Part shown: positions 43,152 through 53,000 of the stretch, one piece after another
Layout: each line of letters opens with the position of its first letter
How positions within the stretch are numbered: the stretch's first letter is position 1
NCBI RefSeq assembly: GCF_000495435.3
Contig: NZ_AXUN02000068.1
Location: forward strand, 1 to 64,000
Source of the DNA: Youngiibacter fragilis 232.1
GTDB lineage: Bacteria; Bacillota; Clostridia; Clostridiales; Clostridiaceae
Direction of reading: 5' to 3'
Length of the DNA stretch: 64,000 nucleotides
Made by a program: the position numbers and the translations under genes
The notes under the pieces: model-generated
What the model was told of the DNA's origin: nothing
What the model saw: only the letters and a program-made list of their open reading frames with translations
The model's database searches: none

Positions 43152-43546
43152 TTCCAGTAGACCTCGCTCTTTCCCGCCGAGTCCGATCTCAGCGTAATGG
43201 GGAATGAACCGAAGCCGCCGAACAGTCCGATGTTGGTCTGGTAGGTGACCGTTACCGTGACTTCCTCGTTCAGCTGGATTCTGCCGGTTTCAGACCACGA
43301 TACCGCAGGGGAAAGCCCGGTCTTTTCCCGCAGAAGCTGTTCCCGGCGGCTGGTTTCGCTGCCCACCTGTCCGGCGATTTCGGCCTCCCGGATGAGCTCG
43401 GTGGCGAAGGTGTCAAGCTGCTGCTTTTGGATGTAGACGGGGAACACCTTCACGGCAAGAGCAATGACCAGCATGGCGCACAGCACCAGCACCGCCACGT
43501 CGATATAGCCCTCGCCGCGCTTGCTTCTCAGGATTTTTCTCAGCAC
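43148..43546 (-). CDS. DUF4320-like pseudopilin with GEGYID motif
   Basis: 132 residues. The start LRKILRSKRGEGYIDVAVLVLCAMLVIALAVKVF, split here only in reading, has the prepilin layout: basic leader, Gly, then a residue-5 acidic position (E-G-Y-I-D) and a hydrophobic helix. The same GEGYID word is in the two small pilins at 49843 and 54461, pointing to one processing peptidase. The C-terminal part is a small beta domain. It lies between the TadE-like and DUF3848 genes. Confidence 0.78.
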   Translation of the reverse strand: MLRKILRSKRGEGYIDVAVLVLCAMLVIALAVKVFPVYIQKQQLDTFATELIREAEIAGQVGSETSRREQLLREKTGLSPAVSWSETGRIQLNEEVTVTVTYQTNIGLFGGFGSFPITLRSDSAGKSEVYWK

Positions 43547-44196
43547 AGGGTCACCCCCTGCTCAAAGGGTCCCTGCTCCTGCTGCGGTTCCGGGTTGTGG
43601 TCACTTAACACACGCCATGCGCCCTTACTGAAATCAGCGGTACAGATTTCCTGATCCAGCAGTTCCTCCGCGGGGACATCTCTGGCAAATTCAGCACTGC
43701 CGGGATTCCCTTTCACACTCTGGCCGGAGAGCAGAAGCTGTGCGGTTTCCGGCGTCAGGTACACATACCCGCCGGGCGTCATCATATCAAACGATGCGTT
43801 CGGGTGCGCCTCGATAAATTCCCGCACGGTAATTCTCACTTCCTCTGCGGAAACAGGCGCATATTCCGGGTCGAGGGTATACTCTGATTCCGATTCGCCC
43901 TTGTCCCACAGCGTCCAGAGCGCATGGGTGAGTTCCTCGCTGAAATCAACGTTCTGCTCAGATATCCACTGATCCTTTACCACCTCCAGCGGATTTTCAA
44001 AGCGGAGCAGATACTCCATATATTCGGCGTAATAGCCGCCTGCGGATAATTCTCCATACACAAACTTCACAGCGGCAATTTCACTCGCCAGCTCCACCAG
44101 CTCGGAGGCCGGTTTCTGCTGCCATTCCTTTTGATACTGCGCCATGCCTCTGTCCAGCTTTTTACGCAGAAGCGTCATCATTTCCTGTTCTGTCAT
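43540..44196 (-). CDS. DUF3848-containing protein
   Basis: 218 residues. The helical N-terminal ~100 residues (EMMTLLRKKLDRGMAQYQKEW, then ELVELASEIAAVKFVYGEL and FENPLEVVKDQW) match DUF3848. A second part has IEAHPNASFDMMTPGGYVYLTPE, similar to small domains in other ICE proteins. Function unknown. It ends in a Gln-rich stretch (QQEQGPFEQGVTLC) without the Met pattern. It overlaps the pseudopilin gene by 7 bp. Confidence 0.78.
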   Translation of the reverse strand: MTEQEMMTLLRKKLDRGMAQYQKEWQQKPASELVELASEIAAVKFVYGELSAGGYYAEYMEYLLRFENPLEVVKDQWISEQNVDFSEELTHALWTLWDKGESESEYTLDPEYAPVSAEEVRITVREFIEAHPNASFDMMTPGGYVYLTPETAQLLLSGQSVKGNPGSAEFARDVPAEELLDQEICTADFSKGAWRVLSDHNPEPQQEQGPFEQGVTLC

Positions 44197-44211
44197 CTGG
44201 CTTACACCTCC

Positions 44212-45084
44212 CTAAAACATCCCACCGAGGGATGTGATGATTTCATAGACAATAATCGCCATGTAGGTCATGAGAAAGCACATGAGCATGGCAAAGGAGA
44301 ACACCCGGATTTTAGGCGGGATCTTCATGGCCTGCGCTTTCAGCCGCTGAAGCTCCAGCTGCTTCATGTCGTGGGCCAGCATCTGAAAATACATTCCGCC
44401 GTCGTCCCCGCGCAGTACGCCAATCAGCCCTCTGGTAATATCCGAGAGCATGGGTGAATTGAACCTTGCCTCAAAACGGGTCAACGCCGCCTCATAGCTG
44501 GAGGAGCGCATATCCGCCGTGAGGATGTCAAGCTCCGCCGCAAAGTCCTCCCCTGCGTTTTTCTTGAAATTCTCCAGCATGGACAGAACATCCCGGCTGG
44601 CCTTCAGCTCCTGGGTAATGGTCGCAACGAAACGGGGCAGCTCCTGTTCGATTTTCCCACGCTTGGCTGCCAGTGCTTCATCTGCCTTACGGATTTCCTT
44701 GAAATAGACCAGCACGGCGGTAAACAGCACAATGGGCGCCAGCAGCGGCAGAACAATCAGGCAGGGAATGATACACAGCCCGATAGCCCCCGCTTTTGTA
44801 ATAGCCGTTGCCGCGAACAGCTCCGGCGAGTCGGAAAGCCCCGCCGCCGACAGCACATTTGCCATCCGGCTTTTCTTATATTCGTCCATACGGATATACC
44901 GGGAGAGCCGGACGGCGGCGTTCCGCAGCAGAGCATCGGTGGTTTTCGGCTTTGCCTTGGCCTGCTTTCCCGCCGCCAGCATCGCCTTTTGGGTCGCAAG
45001 GGTGGGCAGCCGCAGCAGATCGGCGGCAACAAAAAAGAGCCCCGCCGTCAGCAGAACTCCGAATAAGAACAAATAGATTGTCAT
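44212..45084 (-). CDS. tadC: TadC-like type II secretion F domain protein
   Basis: 290 residues with an N-terminal membrane segment, a cytoplasmic F domain (EQELPRFVATITQELKASRDVLSMLENF, split here only in reading, then RFEARFNSPMLSDITRGLIGVLRGDDGG) and C-terminal membrane segments. T2SF proteins form the inner-membrane platform on which the pilus is built. It is immediately downstream of the second platform gene, giving the usual TadB-TadC pair. Confidence 0.87.
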   Translation of the reverse strand: MTIYLFLFGVLLTAGLFFVAADLLRLPTLATQKAMLAAGKQAKAKPKTTDALLRNAAVRLSRYIRMDEYKKSRMANVLSAAGLSDSPELFAATAITKAGAIGLCIIPCLIVLPLLAPIVLFTAVLVYFKEIRKADEALAAKRGKIEQELPRFVATITQELKASRDVLSMLENFKKNAGEDFAAELDILTADMRSSSYEAALTRFEARFNSPMLSDITRGLIGVLRGDDGGMYFQMLAHDMKQLELQRLKAQAMKIPPKIRVFSFAMLMCFLMTYMAIIVYEIITSLGGMF

Positions 45085-45087
45085 CGG

Positions 45088-46017
45088 CTACCTCCTGTAT
45101 TCGATAGGCTGGGTGAGTTTAATGACAAACGCCGTGGAAATGAAAATCACAGCGGCGCAGATGGTCAGGATGATCTGCCCCAGCGGGGTGTGCATCAGCG
45201 TATGGTACCAGTCCTGATTCAAGAAATAGAGAAGCGGAATGTTGCCTATGACAAGAACCACCATGGTGATGAATTCTTTTCTCGGCTCAAACACCATGGT
45301 GTCCAGCTCGCCGTTGACCACCCGCATATCACTGAGCTTGCTGACAATGGGCGTCAGGGTGGTTTTCAGGCTGCGGTCATGCTGGCAGGCAATGAGGGCG
45401 TCGCACCATTCCTGAAACACAGCATTTTCAATTCTCGTTTTCACATCATGGAGCGCTGCTGTCACATCGGGGTCCACCAGCCGGACGCGGGATACAAAGC
45501 TCTGAAATACCGACAGCACCGGCGGGTTCAGGTACGGGAGGTTTTCCTCCACCGCTGTCAAAATGTCCTCGTTTCTAAGGTAGGCCGTGGTGATGATGGA
45601 GAGCGCCGTTTCCAGCTCCGCCGCAATGTCCTTTTTGAAGTGGCTGGCTGTGAGCTTTACCCACCAGAACGGCAGGAGCATACAGCCCGCCGCCATGACA
45701 GGAACCAGAAAAAAGTTCGAGAGCATCACGGCGACCGACGCCCCCACGGCAAAGAACAGCAGGGACAAGGCGCAGAGCATAGGAAAGCGCGCCGATCTGC
45801 CGGTGACCTTGAGAATAGACTGCACCTCGGCAAGCTCCCGGCGCAGATAGGACTGCTTTTTCCTGCGGGTAAATTCACCCACTTCATCGCGAAGAGACTT
45901 GGGCCTGTCGGTAAGCTTTTCAAATACCGAATTGGTGAACTCCATAGGGGTGATGCCCAATAAAATAAAAAATCCTGCAATCATGCCGATGCAGGCGATT
46001 AACAGTACCGTCGTCAT
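45088..46017 (-). CDS. tadB: TadB-like type II secretion F domain protein
   Basis: 309 residues. Membrane segments occur at the N-terminus, at ~75-120 and at the end; between the last two is the F domain (FKKDIAAELETALSIITTAYLRNEDILTAVEENLPYL, split here only in reading). Start overlaps the CpaF-like gene by 4 bp. It partners TadC in the platform that couples the CpaF motor to pilin polymerisation. Confidence 0.87.
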   Translation of the reverse strand: MTTVLLIACIGMIAGFFILLGITPMEFTNSVFEKLTDRPKSLRDEVGEFTRRKKQSYLRRELAEVQSILKVTGRSARFPMLCALSLLFFAVGASVAVMLSNFFLVPVMAAGCMLLPFWWVKLTASHFKKDIAAELETALSIITTAYLRNEDILTAVEENLPYLNPPVLSVFQSFVSRVRLVDPDVTAALHDVKTRIENAVFQEWCDALIACQHDRSLKTTLTPIVSKLSDMRVVNGELDTMVFEPRKEFITMVVLVIGNIPLLYFLNQDWYHTLMHTPLGQIILTICAAVIFISTAFVIKLTQPIEYRR

Positions 46018-47591
46018 GCGATTTGTTCCTCCTTTCTCCGCAAGCTCTCAATGACCGCCTGCGGCATCCCGTTTTCCAGAAGCCGCTTGGCAAGGCTGCC
46101 CGAGATGGTATTGACCTGCTCATGGTGCCCCTCAATGATGAATTTTCCGTCCTCCATGCGGTTTTCGGTGATGACATACTGGAACAGCGAACGGAAACGC
46201 CTTGTGCCGTCGGGCAGGATTTCGCATTCCTGAATCTCCATCATGCGGCGCTGCTTGTTTTCCAGCTGCTTGCAGAACACCACAATGGGATAGGCTTCGG
46301 TGACATAGTCCATGAGGGTCGCATCGGACATATCCACGGCGCGCTTGCACAGGGACACCATGCGGCGATAGGTAGCTTCGCAAGAATTGGAGTGGATGGT
46401 GGTCAGCACCGCCACGCCGGTTCGGGCAGCCTCCTGTGCCGCGTTTGCCTCAGCGCCGCGCATTTCGCCCACCACAATGATGTCCGGGTTAAAGCGGAGT
46501 GCATAGTCTAAAAGGTTGGTCTGGTCGATGCGCTGGCGGTCGTTATCGCTGTCGCGTGTCAGGGTGTGGATGACCGAATTGACCACCTTACCGTCCTTTT
46601 CTCTGACGAGAGCCAGCTCACGGGAGCCGTTTTCAATGGTGTAGATTCTTTTATTGTCGGGGACGGTGGTCAACACCCAGCCTGCCACAGTGGTTTTGCC
46701 GGAGCTGGTGGCGCCCGCCACGCAGACCGAAATCCCGTAGCGGACGCAGAGGGACAGAAAATCCAGCATCGGGTCTGTAGCCGTGCCGCTTCGGACAAAG
46801 TCCTCTTTTTTCATGCTCTGCGGGTTTACGATACGGATAGAGGCCGCCACACCCACATCCTCGTCCACAATAGGGCTTTTCAGGGCGGCGATACGGATAT
46901 TTTTGCTGAGATGTCCCAGCACAATGGGGCTGGCGTTATCCAAAACCATGCCGCTGATGTGGAGCATCCTGCGGATCACATTCACGGCGTGCTGGGGGCT
47001 TTCAAAGCGTTCCTCCAGCTTCACGGTGCGGCCGTCCGAATACTGCACCTCAATGTCTTTCCATGAATTGACGTCAATTTCCTCGATCCCGGTGCCGAAG
47101 ATGTATTTGGTCAGAAACCCGAACTCCGCCATTTCGGTGTAAAGGGCGTCCGCCAGCCTGTCGCCGCTCATGCCACCCACGGAAATGCGGTTGTCCTGCA
47201 GAAATTTTTGGATATACCGCTTCATCTGCGCCTTGGCGTCCTCACCGCCCTCGGTGATGAGGGTGCTGTAATGCTCGGAAATATACGCCTGTACCTCGGC
47301 AAGCACTGAGGAGAAGTCCTTTCCCTCCGTTTCCGGGGTAAAGAACAGTCCGTGGGCACGCAGTGTGCGGTTGTCACGCAACGGCGCGGCGTCCTGCTCA
47401 TCCGGCGGATTCAAAATATCCACATCGGGACCGAACTGCAAGTTTGCAAACCTCTCGGCTGTGGTTTCGGAGATATTGCCCATTTCGGCGATCAGCTCCG
47501 GTTCTGTGGATAGCGGCTGACCGCCGTTTTTTTCTGTGCATGCCGCCTTATTCTGAAATGCCGGTGCGCTTCGTTTTTTACCCAAACTCAT
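46014..47591 (-). CDS. cpaF: CpaF/TadA-family pilus assembly ATPase
   Basis: 525 residues. The VirB11/GspE-type ATPase domain has Walker A GATSSGKTT, an Asp box region (YTIENGSRELALV), a Walker B-like INPDIIVVGEMRGAEA region and TTIHSNSCEATYRR. About 230 residues precede it, as in CpaF. It powers type IVb pilus extension. This is the only such ATPase seen, so it may also serve the conjugation channel in place of a VirB11. Confidence 0.94.
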   Translation of the reverse strand: MSLGKKRSAPAFQNKAACTEKNGGQPLSTEPELIAEMGNISETTAERFANLQFGPDVDILNPPDEQDAAPLRDNRTLRAHGLFFTPETEGKDFSSVLAEVQAYISEHYSTLITEGGEDAKAQMKRYIQKFLQDNRISVGGMSGDRLADALYTEMAEFGFLTKYIFGTGIEEIDVNSWKDIEVQYSDGRTVKLEERFESPQHAVNVIRRMLHISGMVLDNASPIVLGHLSKNIRIAALKSPIVDEDVGVAASIRIVNPQSMKKEDFVRSGTATDPMLDFLSLCVRYGISVCVAGATSSGKTTVAGWVLTTVPDNKRIYTIENGSRELALVREKDGKVVNSVIHTLTRDSDNDRQRIDQTNLLDYALRFNPDIIVVGEMRGAEANAAQEAARTGVAVLTTIHSNSCEATYRRMVSLCKRAVDMSDATLMDYVTEAYPIVVFCKQLENKQRRMMEIQECEILPDGTRRFRSLFQYVITENRMEDGKFIIEGHHEQVNTISGSLAKRLLENGMPQAVIESLRRKEEQIA

Positions 47592-48406
47592 ACGCCAAAT
47601 ACCTCCTTTGCGATTTTTTCTATTTCTTTTCTAAACTGACGGCTGTCCTTTAAGGACAAATCTGCCAGCAGATTCCCGGCAAGGTACTGTTCCTCCAGTT
47701 CCGGCGAGTGGGTCAGAGTAAAGGCCACAGAACCCAGCGCCTGCCCGATCTGCTCCCCGGCCTGCCGGGGCTTTACGTTCCCGGCAACCTTGTACTGCTT
47801 CTCCGCATCCCATTTGGAATCCCGGAGCAATGGGAGCTGGCTGGAAAGATAGCTCACCGATTTCAGGTCGGCGTTTGCAAGGCGCAGGACGCTGTCAGCC
47901 TCCATAAGCGCCACGGCGGAGAGAATATCGTTGGCAATATAGCTGCCGCAGTCCGCCACCACGAAGGGAGCAGTTTCCCGCAGCCCATCCATCAGCTCCT
48001 GCGCCTGTAGCTGCTCATAGGGCGGGTAGGTGTACTCGTTCTCACCCTTTTTCATGCCGAGGATGGTGAGGTGTTTGTGCTTTTTCAGCGTCACCAGATT
48101 GTGCTTGATGAGAGGCTCCGTCACATGGGCGGCGGCAAGAATACTGCCCAGCGAATGCTCACTCTCCAAATCGGAGGGCGGGCAGATGCAGGGCAGCATG
48201 GGCGCGGTCATATCGCAGAGCAGAAGCACCACGTTTTTCTTCCGGTCGGCAAGGTGCTTTGCGATCTTTACGGCAGTGACGGTCTTTCCGCTGCCGGGGG
48301 AGCCCCAAACGGCAAGAATGCCGCCCTGCGGCTCCTGCTTCGGCGGGGCATCCTCCCTTGGGGCTTGGCGGGTGAAGATGCCGTTTTTCTTGAAGTTCAG
48401 CATCAC
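47588..48406 (-). CDS. TadZ/CpaE-like P-loop ATPase
   Basis: 272 residues. ILAVWGSPGSGKTVTAVKIAKHLADRKKNVVLLLCDM, split here only in reading, is a MinD/ParA-like P-loop; PFVVADCGSYIANDILSAV is the Walker B area. The signature-lysine (deviant Walker A) is not obvious. In Tad systems this protein places the machine in the cell. It overlaps both neighbours by 4 bp, which ties CpaB, TadZ and CpaF into one translational unit. Confidence 0.83.
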   Translation of the reverse strand: MMLNFKKNGIFTRQAPREDAPPKQEPQGGILAVWGSPGSGKTVTAVKIAKHLADRKKNVVLLLCDMTAPMLPCICPPSDLESEHSLGSILAAAHVTEPLIKHNLVTLKKHKHLTILGMKKGENEYTYPPYEQLQAQELMDGLRETAPFVVADCGSYIANDILSAVALMEADSVLRLANADLKSVSYLSSQLPLLRDSKWDAEKQYKVAGNVKPRQAGEQIGQALGSVAFTLTHSPELEEQYLAGNLLADLSLKDSRQFRKEIEKIAKEVFGV

Positions 48407-49233
48407 TGCACCCCGCTTTCCGCAGTCGCTTCGGATGCCGTGTTTTCCTCCGATCCCTGAGACTTGGGTTCAGCGGAGCCGGGCTGTTCTGTGGGATACA
48501 ACGCCGCCACCACCTTGTCCTGTGCCTCGATAAACTTGGCGCTGTTGGCAGGCGTGCCGCGGTAAACAAGGGACAGGTGGAGCTTGCCGTCTGACTCCAG
48601 TTCCGCCAGCGCCTTGCTCTGTTCCGGGGACACCAACAGGGTCACGGTTGCAGGAAGTTCTTTTTCATTCTCCGCCGAAGGCGAATCGGGTCCAGCGTCA
48701 CGCTGGTTGGCGTCATAGCCGCTGCCTGCGGTGACGGCGATGACCTCCACATATTTCAGCTCGGCGGGGATAACAGTGGAACCCTGCTTTTTGTAGTCCG
48801 GGGCAATCACCGACACGATGTCGCCGCTTTCCAGCTTGCCGGAAAGACCGTCTGCAAAGCTCTTGATGGTGACCGACATGGCCTGCTTGGTGCCGTCCAG
48901 ATTGTAAAGGTAGGTATTTTCCGCAGCCGGGGTATCGGACAGCTTGGTATTTAAGATATAGTCACCAACGGAAAGGTCGGCGGTGGCGTACTTGCCCACA
49001 ACGGATTCGCTCTGGTGAAGAACATTTTCGGGCAGTCCGAAGCCGCCCACCTCCACGGTCTGCACCATCTCCTTGGTAATTTCCTCGCCTGCCTTGATTT
49101 CCTTCACGACGCGGACAATTTCGGTTTTCTGGCTGACGGATTTGTTGAACAGCGGTGTTACACCGAAGCAGATGAGCAAGGACAAAAGGATGCAGATCAC
49201 GCCGACCACCGTGCGGTTTTTGAAAAGGCTCAT
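48403..49233 (-). CDS. cpaB: CpaB/RcpC-like SAF-domain protein
   Basis: 276 residues. One membrane anchor (VVGVICILLSLLICFGVTPLF), then a SAF domain (IVRVVKEIKAGEEITKEMVQTVEV; VGKYATADLSVGDYI) and an RcpC-type domain (MSVTIKSFADGLSGKLESGDIVSVI). An odd loop NQRDAGPDSPSAENEKE, encoded by palindromic DNA, interrupts the second domain. The C-terminus is Ser/Glu-rich. It probably links the pilus base to the wall. Confidence 0.87.
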   Translation of the reverse strand: MSLFKNRTVVGVICILLSLLICFGVTPLFNKSVSQKTEIVRVVKEIKAGEEITKEMVQTVEVGGFGLPENVLHQSESVVGKYATADLSVGDYILNTKLSDTPAAENTYLYNLDGTKQAMSVTIKSFADGLSGKLESGDIVSVIAPDYKKQGSTVIPAELKYVEVIAVTAGSGYDANQRDAGPDSPSAENEKELPATVTLLVSPEQSKALAELESDGKLHLSLVYRGTPANSAKFIEAQDKVVAALYPTEQPGSAEPKSQGSEENTASEATAESGVQ

Positions 49234-49266
49234 AGATTTTTCCTCCTGATTGATTTCTTTGTGATT

Positions 49267-49401
49267 TTAGAAGCTGGAGCTGTATCTGCGGTGTTTCACC
49301 GCTTTCACGGCCTTGGGGATCAGGGCGGTGGCAGCCAGCGCAACGGTAGCGATCCCGGCAGCGACGAGGGCCTTTTTTCTGCTGATATGGATTTTTTTCA
49401 T
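49267..49401 (-). CDS. 44-residue basic membrane peptide
   Basis: AGGAGG precedes the ATG. The peptide starts KKIHISRKK, has one hydrophobic helix (ALVAAGIATVALAATALI) and ends in a basic KAVKAVKHRRYSSSF. It sits between the CpaB and prepilin peptidase genes and overlaps the latter by 4 bp. It is likely a small subunit or regulator of the pilus machine. No family recognised. Confidence 0.6.
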   Translation of the reverse strand: MKKIHISRKKALVAAGIATVALAATALIPKAVKAVKHRRYSSSF

Positions 49402-49853
49402 GAGATCATTCCTCCTAAAATTTTTGAAATGGTTACGGCAAAAAAGCCGAGGGACAAAAACGGCGCCATAGGCAGGGACGCCTGCGACGCTTTCTGCGGC
49501 TCCAGCTTGCAGAGCCTCTTGATTAGCTGGTTTGTGAGATAAAAAAAGAGGGACGCTGTCAGACCGAGCAGCAGCCCGACCGTGCATCCCCAAAATCCCA
49601 AAACAATCCCTGCGGCGGCAGTGAGCTTGATGTCCCCGCCGCCGATGCCCTCCGGCTTGCAGAGGGCGGCAATCAAAAGCGGCAGTGCCGCAAGGGCGCC
49701 CCAAAGCCTGACGGGGCTGAAATCCATCAGCCCCGTCAATGCGATCAGGAGGCAGATGCTGTCCGGGATAATCCGCTTGCGGAGATCCCACACAGAAGCC
49801 GCCAGCAGCAGACAGAAAAAAAGCACCGCCCCAGCGATGCTATCAGCCTGCAT
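49398..49853 (-). CDS. A24-type prepilin peptidase (TadV/CpaA-like)
   Basis: 151 residues from an ATG that overlaps the upstream pilin gene. Multi-pass protein with the two catalytic aspartates in the expected contexts: SVWDLRKRIIPD and EGIGGGDIKL. It lacks the N-terminal methylase domain, as in TadV-type peptidases. It would cleave the GEGYID-type leaders of the three small pilin-like proteins in this element. Confidence 0.9.
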   Translation of the reverse strand: MQADSIAGAVLFFCLLLAASVWDLRKRIIPDSICLLIALTGLMDFSPVRLWGALAALPLLIAALCKPEGIGGGDIKLTAAAGIVLGFWGCTVGLLLGLTASLFFYLTNQLIKRLCKLEPQKASQASLPMAPFLSLGFFAVTISKILGGMIS

Positions 49854-50073
49854 AATTGAACATTTCCTTAATGCGCTGCACAAGGGTGGGCAGCACGGTT
49901 TCTCCGAACAGGGCATACAGCCCCGCGAGGAGCAGAGCCCCCAAAACCACGGCAATCAGGATTTTGATCGCGGTGTCAATGTAGCCTTCCCCGCGGCTCC
50001 CGGAAAGGATGTGGCGGGCTCTGGCGGCAGTCATGACAGCCTTGCTTTTCAGCTTGCAAATGAGATGCTTCAT
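49843..50073 (-). CDS. type IVb (Flp-like) pilin, copy 1
   Basis: 76 residues: leader KHLICKLKSKAVMTAARARHILSGSRG, split here only in reading, then EGYIDTAIKILIAVVLGAL (hydrophobic helix) and a short tail ending RIKEMFNYAG. The probable cleavage is after Gly, which puts Asp at position 5 where most type IV pilins have Glu. The mature 49 residues are identical to those of the 54461 pilin, although the DNA differs at many third positions. Start overlaps no neighbour; its stop overlaps the peptidase start. Confidence 0.85.
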   Translation of the reverse strand: MKHLICKLKSKAVMTAARARHILSGSRGEGYIDTAIKILIAVVLGALLLAGLYALFGETVLPTLVQRIKEMFNYAG

Positions 50074-50084
50074 GGATTCCCTCC

Positions 50085-53000
50085 TTATTCAAAATGGTAG
50101 GTCACTGAGTAGGTGATGTTGGATTTGTTGTACATGCAGTTGTGATTGGTGTAATAATAAAACTCCAGCTGCGTATACACGCCTGCGCCGAGAGTACGGG
50201 TGAAGGTGATGCCATTGGAGGTGGTGCCGTAGTCCAGCTGATCCCACTGTCCGGTCAGCTTGTTGTAGCCGCGCACCCTGCCGAAATCGGAGCCGCTGTG
50301 TCCGCTGACGGGAGGTACGGTAAAGGTATATTCGGTGATGGTGGCGCCTTCGATGCCGTTTTCCATGATGACGGAATCGGGACCGGTGAGGGTCATGCCA
50401 CCGCCGCCGTTGGAATCCGCCACAAAGAAAACGATAGCGGCCCAGGGCGACTCGGCTCCTGTGGAATCCACCGCTTTGACACGGACTACGTTCTTTCCGC
50501 GAGGGTAGGTCTGGGTTTCGGCGTTTCTGCCCTCCCAAATCAGGGCGACGGGGTCGCCGTCCGGGTCGGAGCTGGCTGCCGTAATCGTAACCGGCGTTCC
50601 GGGTGCCACACTGTTGCCGTTTGGCGTTCGGGTAATGACTGGCGCTGTCGGGGCGGAGTTTGCGATGGCGAATGTTTTGGACACCCACTCCGAATACAGC
50701 CCGGTAGCATCCTTGGCACGGACTCGGACAGTGTGCGTGCCAACGGCATAGTAGCCATCTGCCGCCTTGTTGTCCCACTCCAGCGTGGTGGCGTCACCAT
50801 CCGCATCAGCGGCTGTTGCGCTGATATTCACAAGGAATTTGCCATTATTCGCTGTGCGGGTGGGGGTGGCAGTCAAGGTGACCGTGGGCGCGGAGCTGGT
50901 GATGGTGAACGTCTTTTCCACCCAAGGAGAATACGCCCCGGCAATGTCTTTCGCACGGACTTTTACGGTATGGGTGCCTGGGGCATAGTAGCCGTCTGCC
51001 GCCTTGTTGTCCCACTCCAACGTGGTGGCATCGCCATCCGCATCGGTAGCTGTCGCACTGATGTTTACAAGGAATTTGTCGTCCTTGACGGTACGGGTCG
51101 GTTCGGCGGTCAGGGTCCCGGTGGGCGCGGCATTGGTCACGGTAAAGGTCTTTTCTGTCCATGGCGAATATGCTCCGGCGATATCCTTTGCCCGGACACG
51201 GATGGTGTGAGTACCCGGCGCATAATAGCTGTCGGCCGCAGTATCCGCATACTCCAAGGTCACCGCATCCCCATCGGGGTCTGTGGCACTGGCGGTGATG
51301 TTCACAAGAAACTTGCCGTCCTTGGCAGTACGGGTGGGAACGGCCTCTACCACAGGAGCATTCGGCGCGGTGTTGGTGACCGTGATGCGCTCCGAATAGG
51401 TGGTGACACGCCCTGCGCGGTCAGTTACGGAGGCGGTCAGAGTAAATGCCCCGGTGTCGCGGATAGCGATTTTCCCACCATCATTGCCCAGGCTTCCCTG
51501 ATACGATGCGGCGTTTTTATCCTTTTCCAGCGTCCAAACCACGGCATAGCTGCCAAGATACTGAACATCCTTTGCGGCAACCTCAAATTCTGTGCCATAG
51601 TGAACAGTCTGCGGCATGGTGAATGCGTACTGCACCACAGGAAGGATGCGAATGCTCTCGCTGTGAGAATAGCTGCGTTTCAGGTAATCGGTCATAGTTG
51701 CGGTGAGGACATACTCGCCGTCATCCTTGAAGGTGATTTTGCCGCCCTGTGCGGTGAGTTCTCCGCTAAACGCCTCGGAGAGCGGAATGCTCTTGCCGTC
51801 TTTTGTCACGGACCACTCCACCGGCAGAACCTGATTGTTGCCGTGGGTTCTGAGGTCGATGGCAGTATCGGTATAGGCAAATTCGGGAAGCTCAAAGCCG
51901 AGGGTCAGCACAGGCAGAACCTCGCATTTGTCATGGCTTTCGTACAGAAACACCCGGCCGGTTTCATCGGTGACTCTGGCGGCCAGCTCATAGACACCGG
52001 CCCGTTTGAAGCGGATCGTGCCGCCGCCGTTCGTGAGCGTTCCGTCCACATAGGTCGGCCAGTCCTGAAATCCGTAGGTGTTGTCCACCAGCCATTCAAC
52101 GGTGAGTCCGTCCAAATCAGCGGTTTCGGTCTTGACCGCAATATCCGTATCGGTGTGGACATACTCCGGCAGGCTGTAGCGGACGGCGGGCACAGGATAC
52201 ACCTTGAAACCCTGCTCGTAATGGTAGGTTCTGCTACCATCGTCGGTGAATTCCGCTTTCAGGACATAGCTGCCCTTGGTGCGGAACTTCAGCTCCCCAC
52301 CGTTGTTGCCCAGCGTGCCTTCCACCGTATCGGTGAGGGATACTTCTTTTCCGTCACGGAGCAGCGTCCATTTTGCGGTATGGCTGCCGATTTCCCCGAA
52401 CACTGCCTCCACCATCACGGTGCTGTCGGTGTGGAAGATTTCTGGCAGATAGAAGCCCGCAGAGCCTACCGGGTAAACGGTAATATTTACGGTATCGGCA
52501 AACACTCTGCCGGTATCATCGGTGACAGAGGCGGTCAGCGCATACACACCTTTTTCCTTGAATCGGATGCTACCGTCAGCAGGATTTCCTTCGATCCATG
52601 TGTCGGTTTCGGCAGGCTCGCCGTTCCGGGTCAGGGTGTAGGCCACTGTGAGGCCGTCCGTTTCTTTTGTTTCTGTCTTGAGCGCCACGGTTTTATCGGT
52701 ATGGGAGACGGCTGGGAGTGTCAGCTTGACCTCCGCTACCGGGTAGACCGTGATGCTATCCTGTGCGGTGATAACCTTACCCAGCTCGTCTGTGATAGAG
52801 GCCGTCAGCGTATAGCTGCCCTTTTCCTTGAACAGCACCGTGCCGCCGGTGGAATCCAGCGTTCCGGCGAGAGCCGTTTCGACATCGACGGCGGAACCGT
52901 CCTTTTCCAGCGACCACACCACCGCATTGGAACCGAGGTTTTCGGTGGAAAGCTCCACCGCCACGGATTTGTCGGTGTGAGTGGTTTCAGGCAGTGTGAA

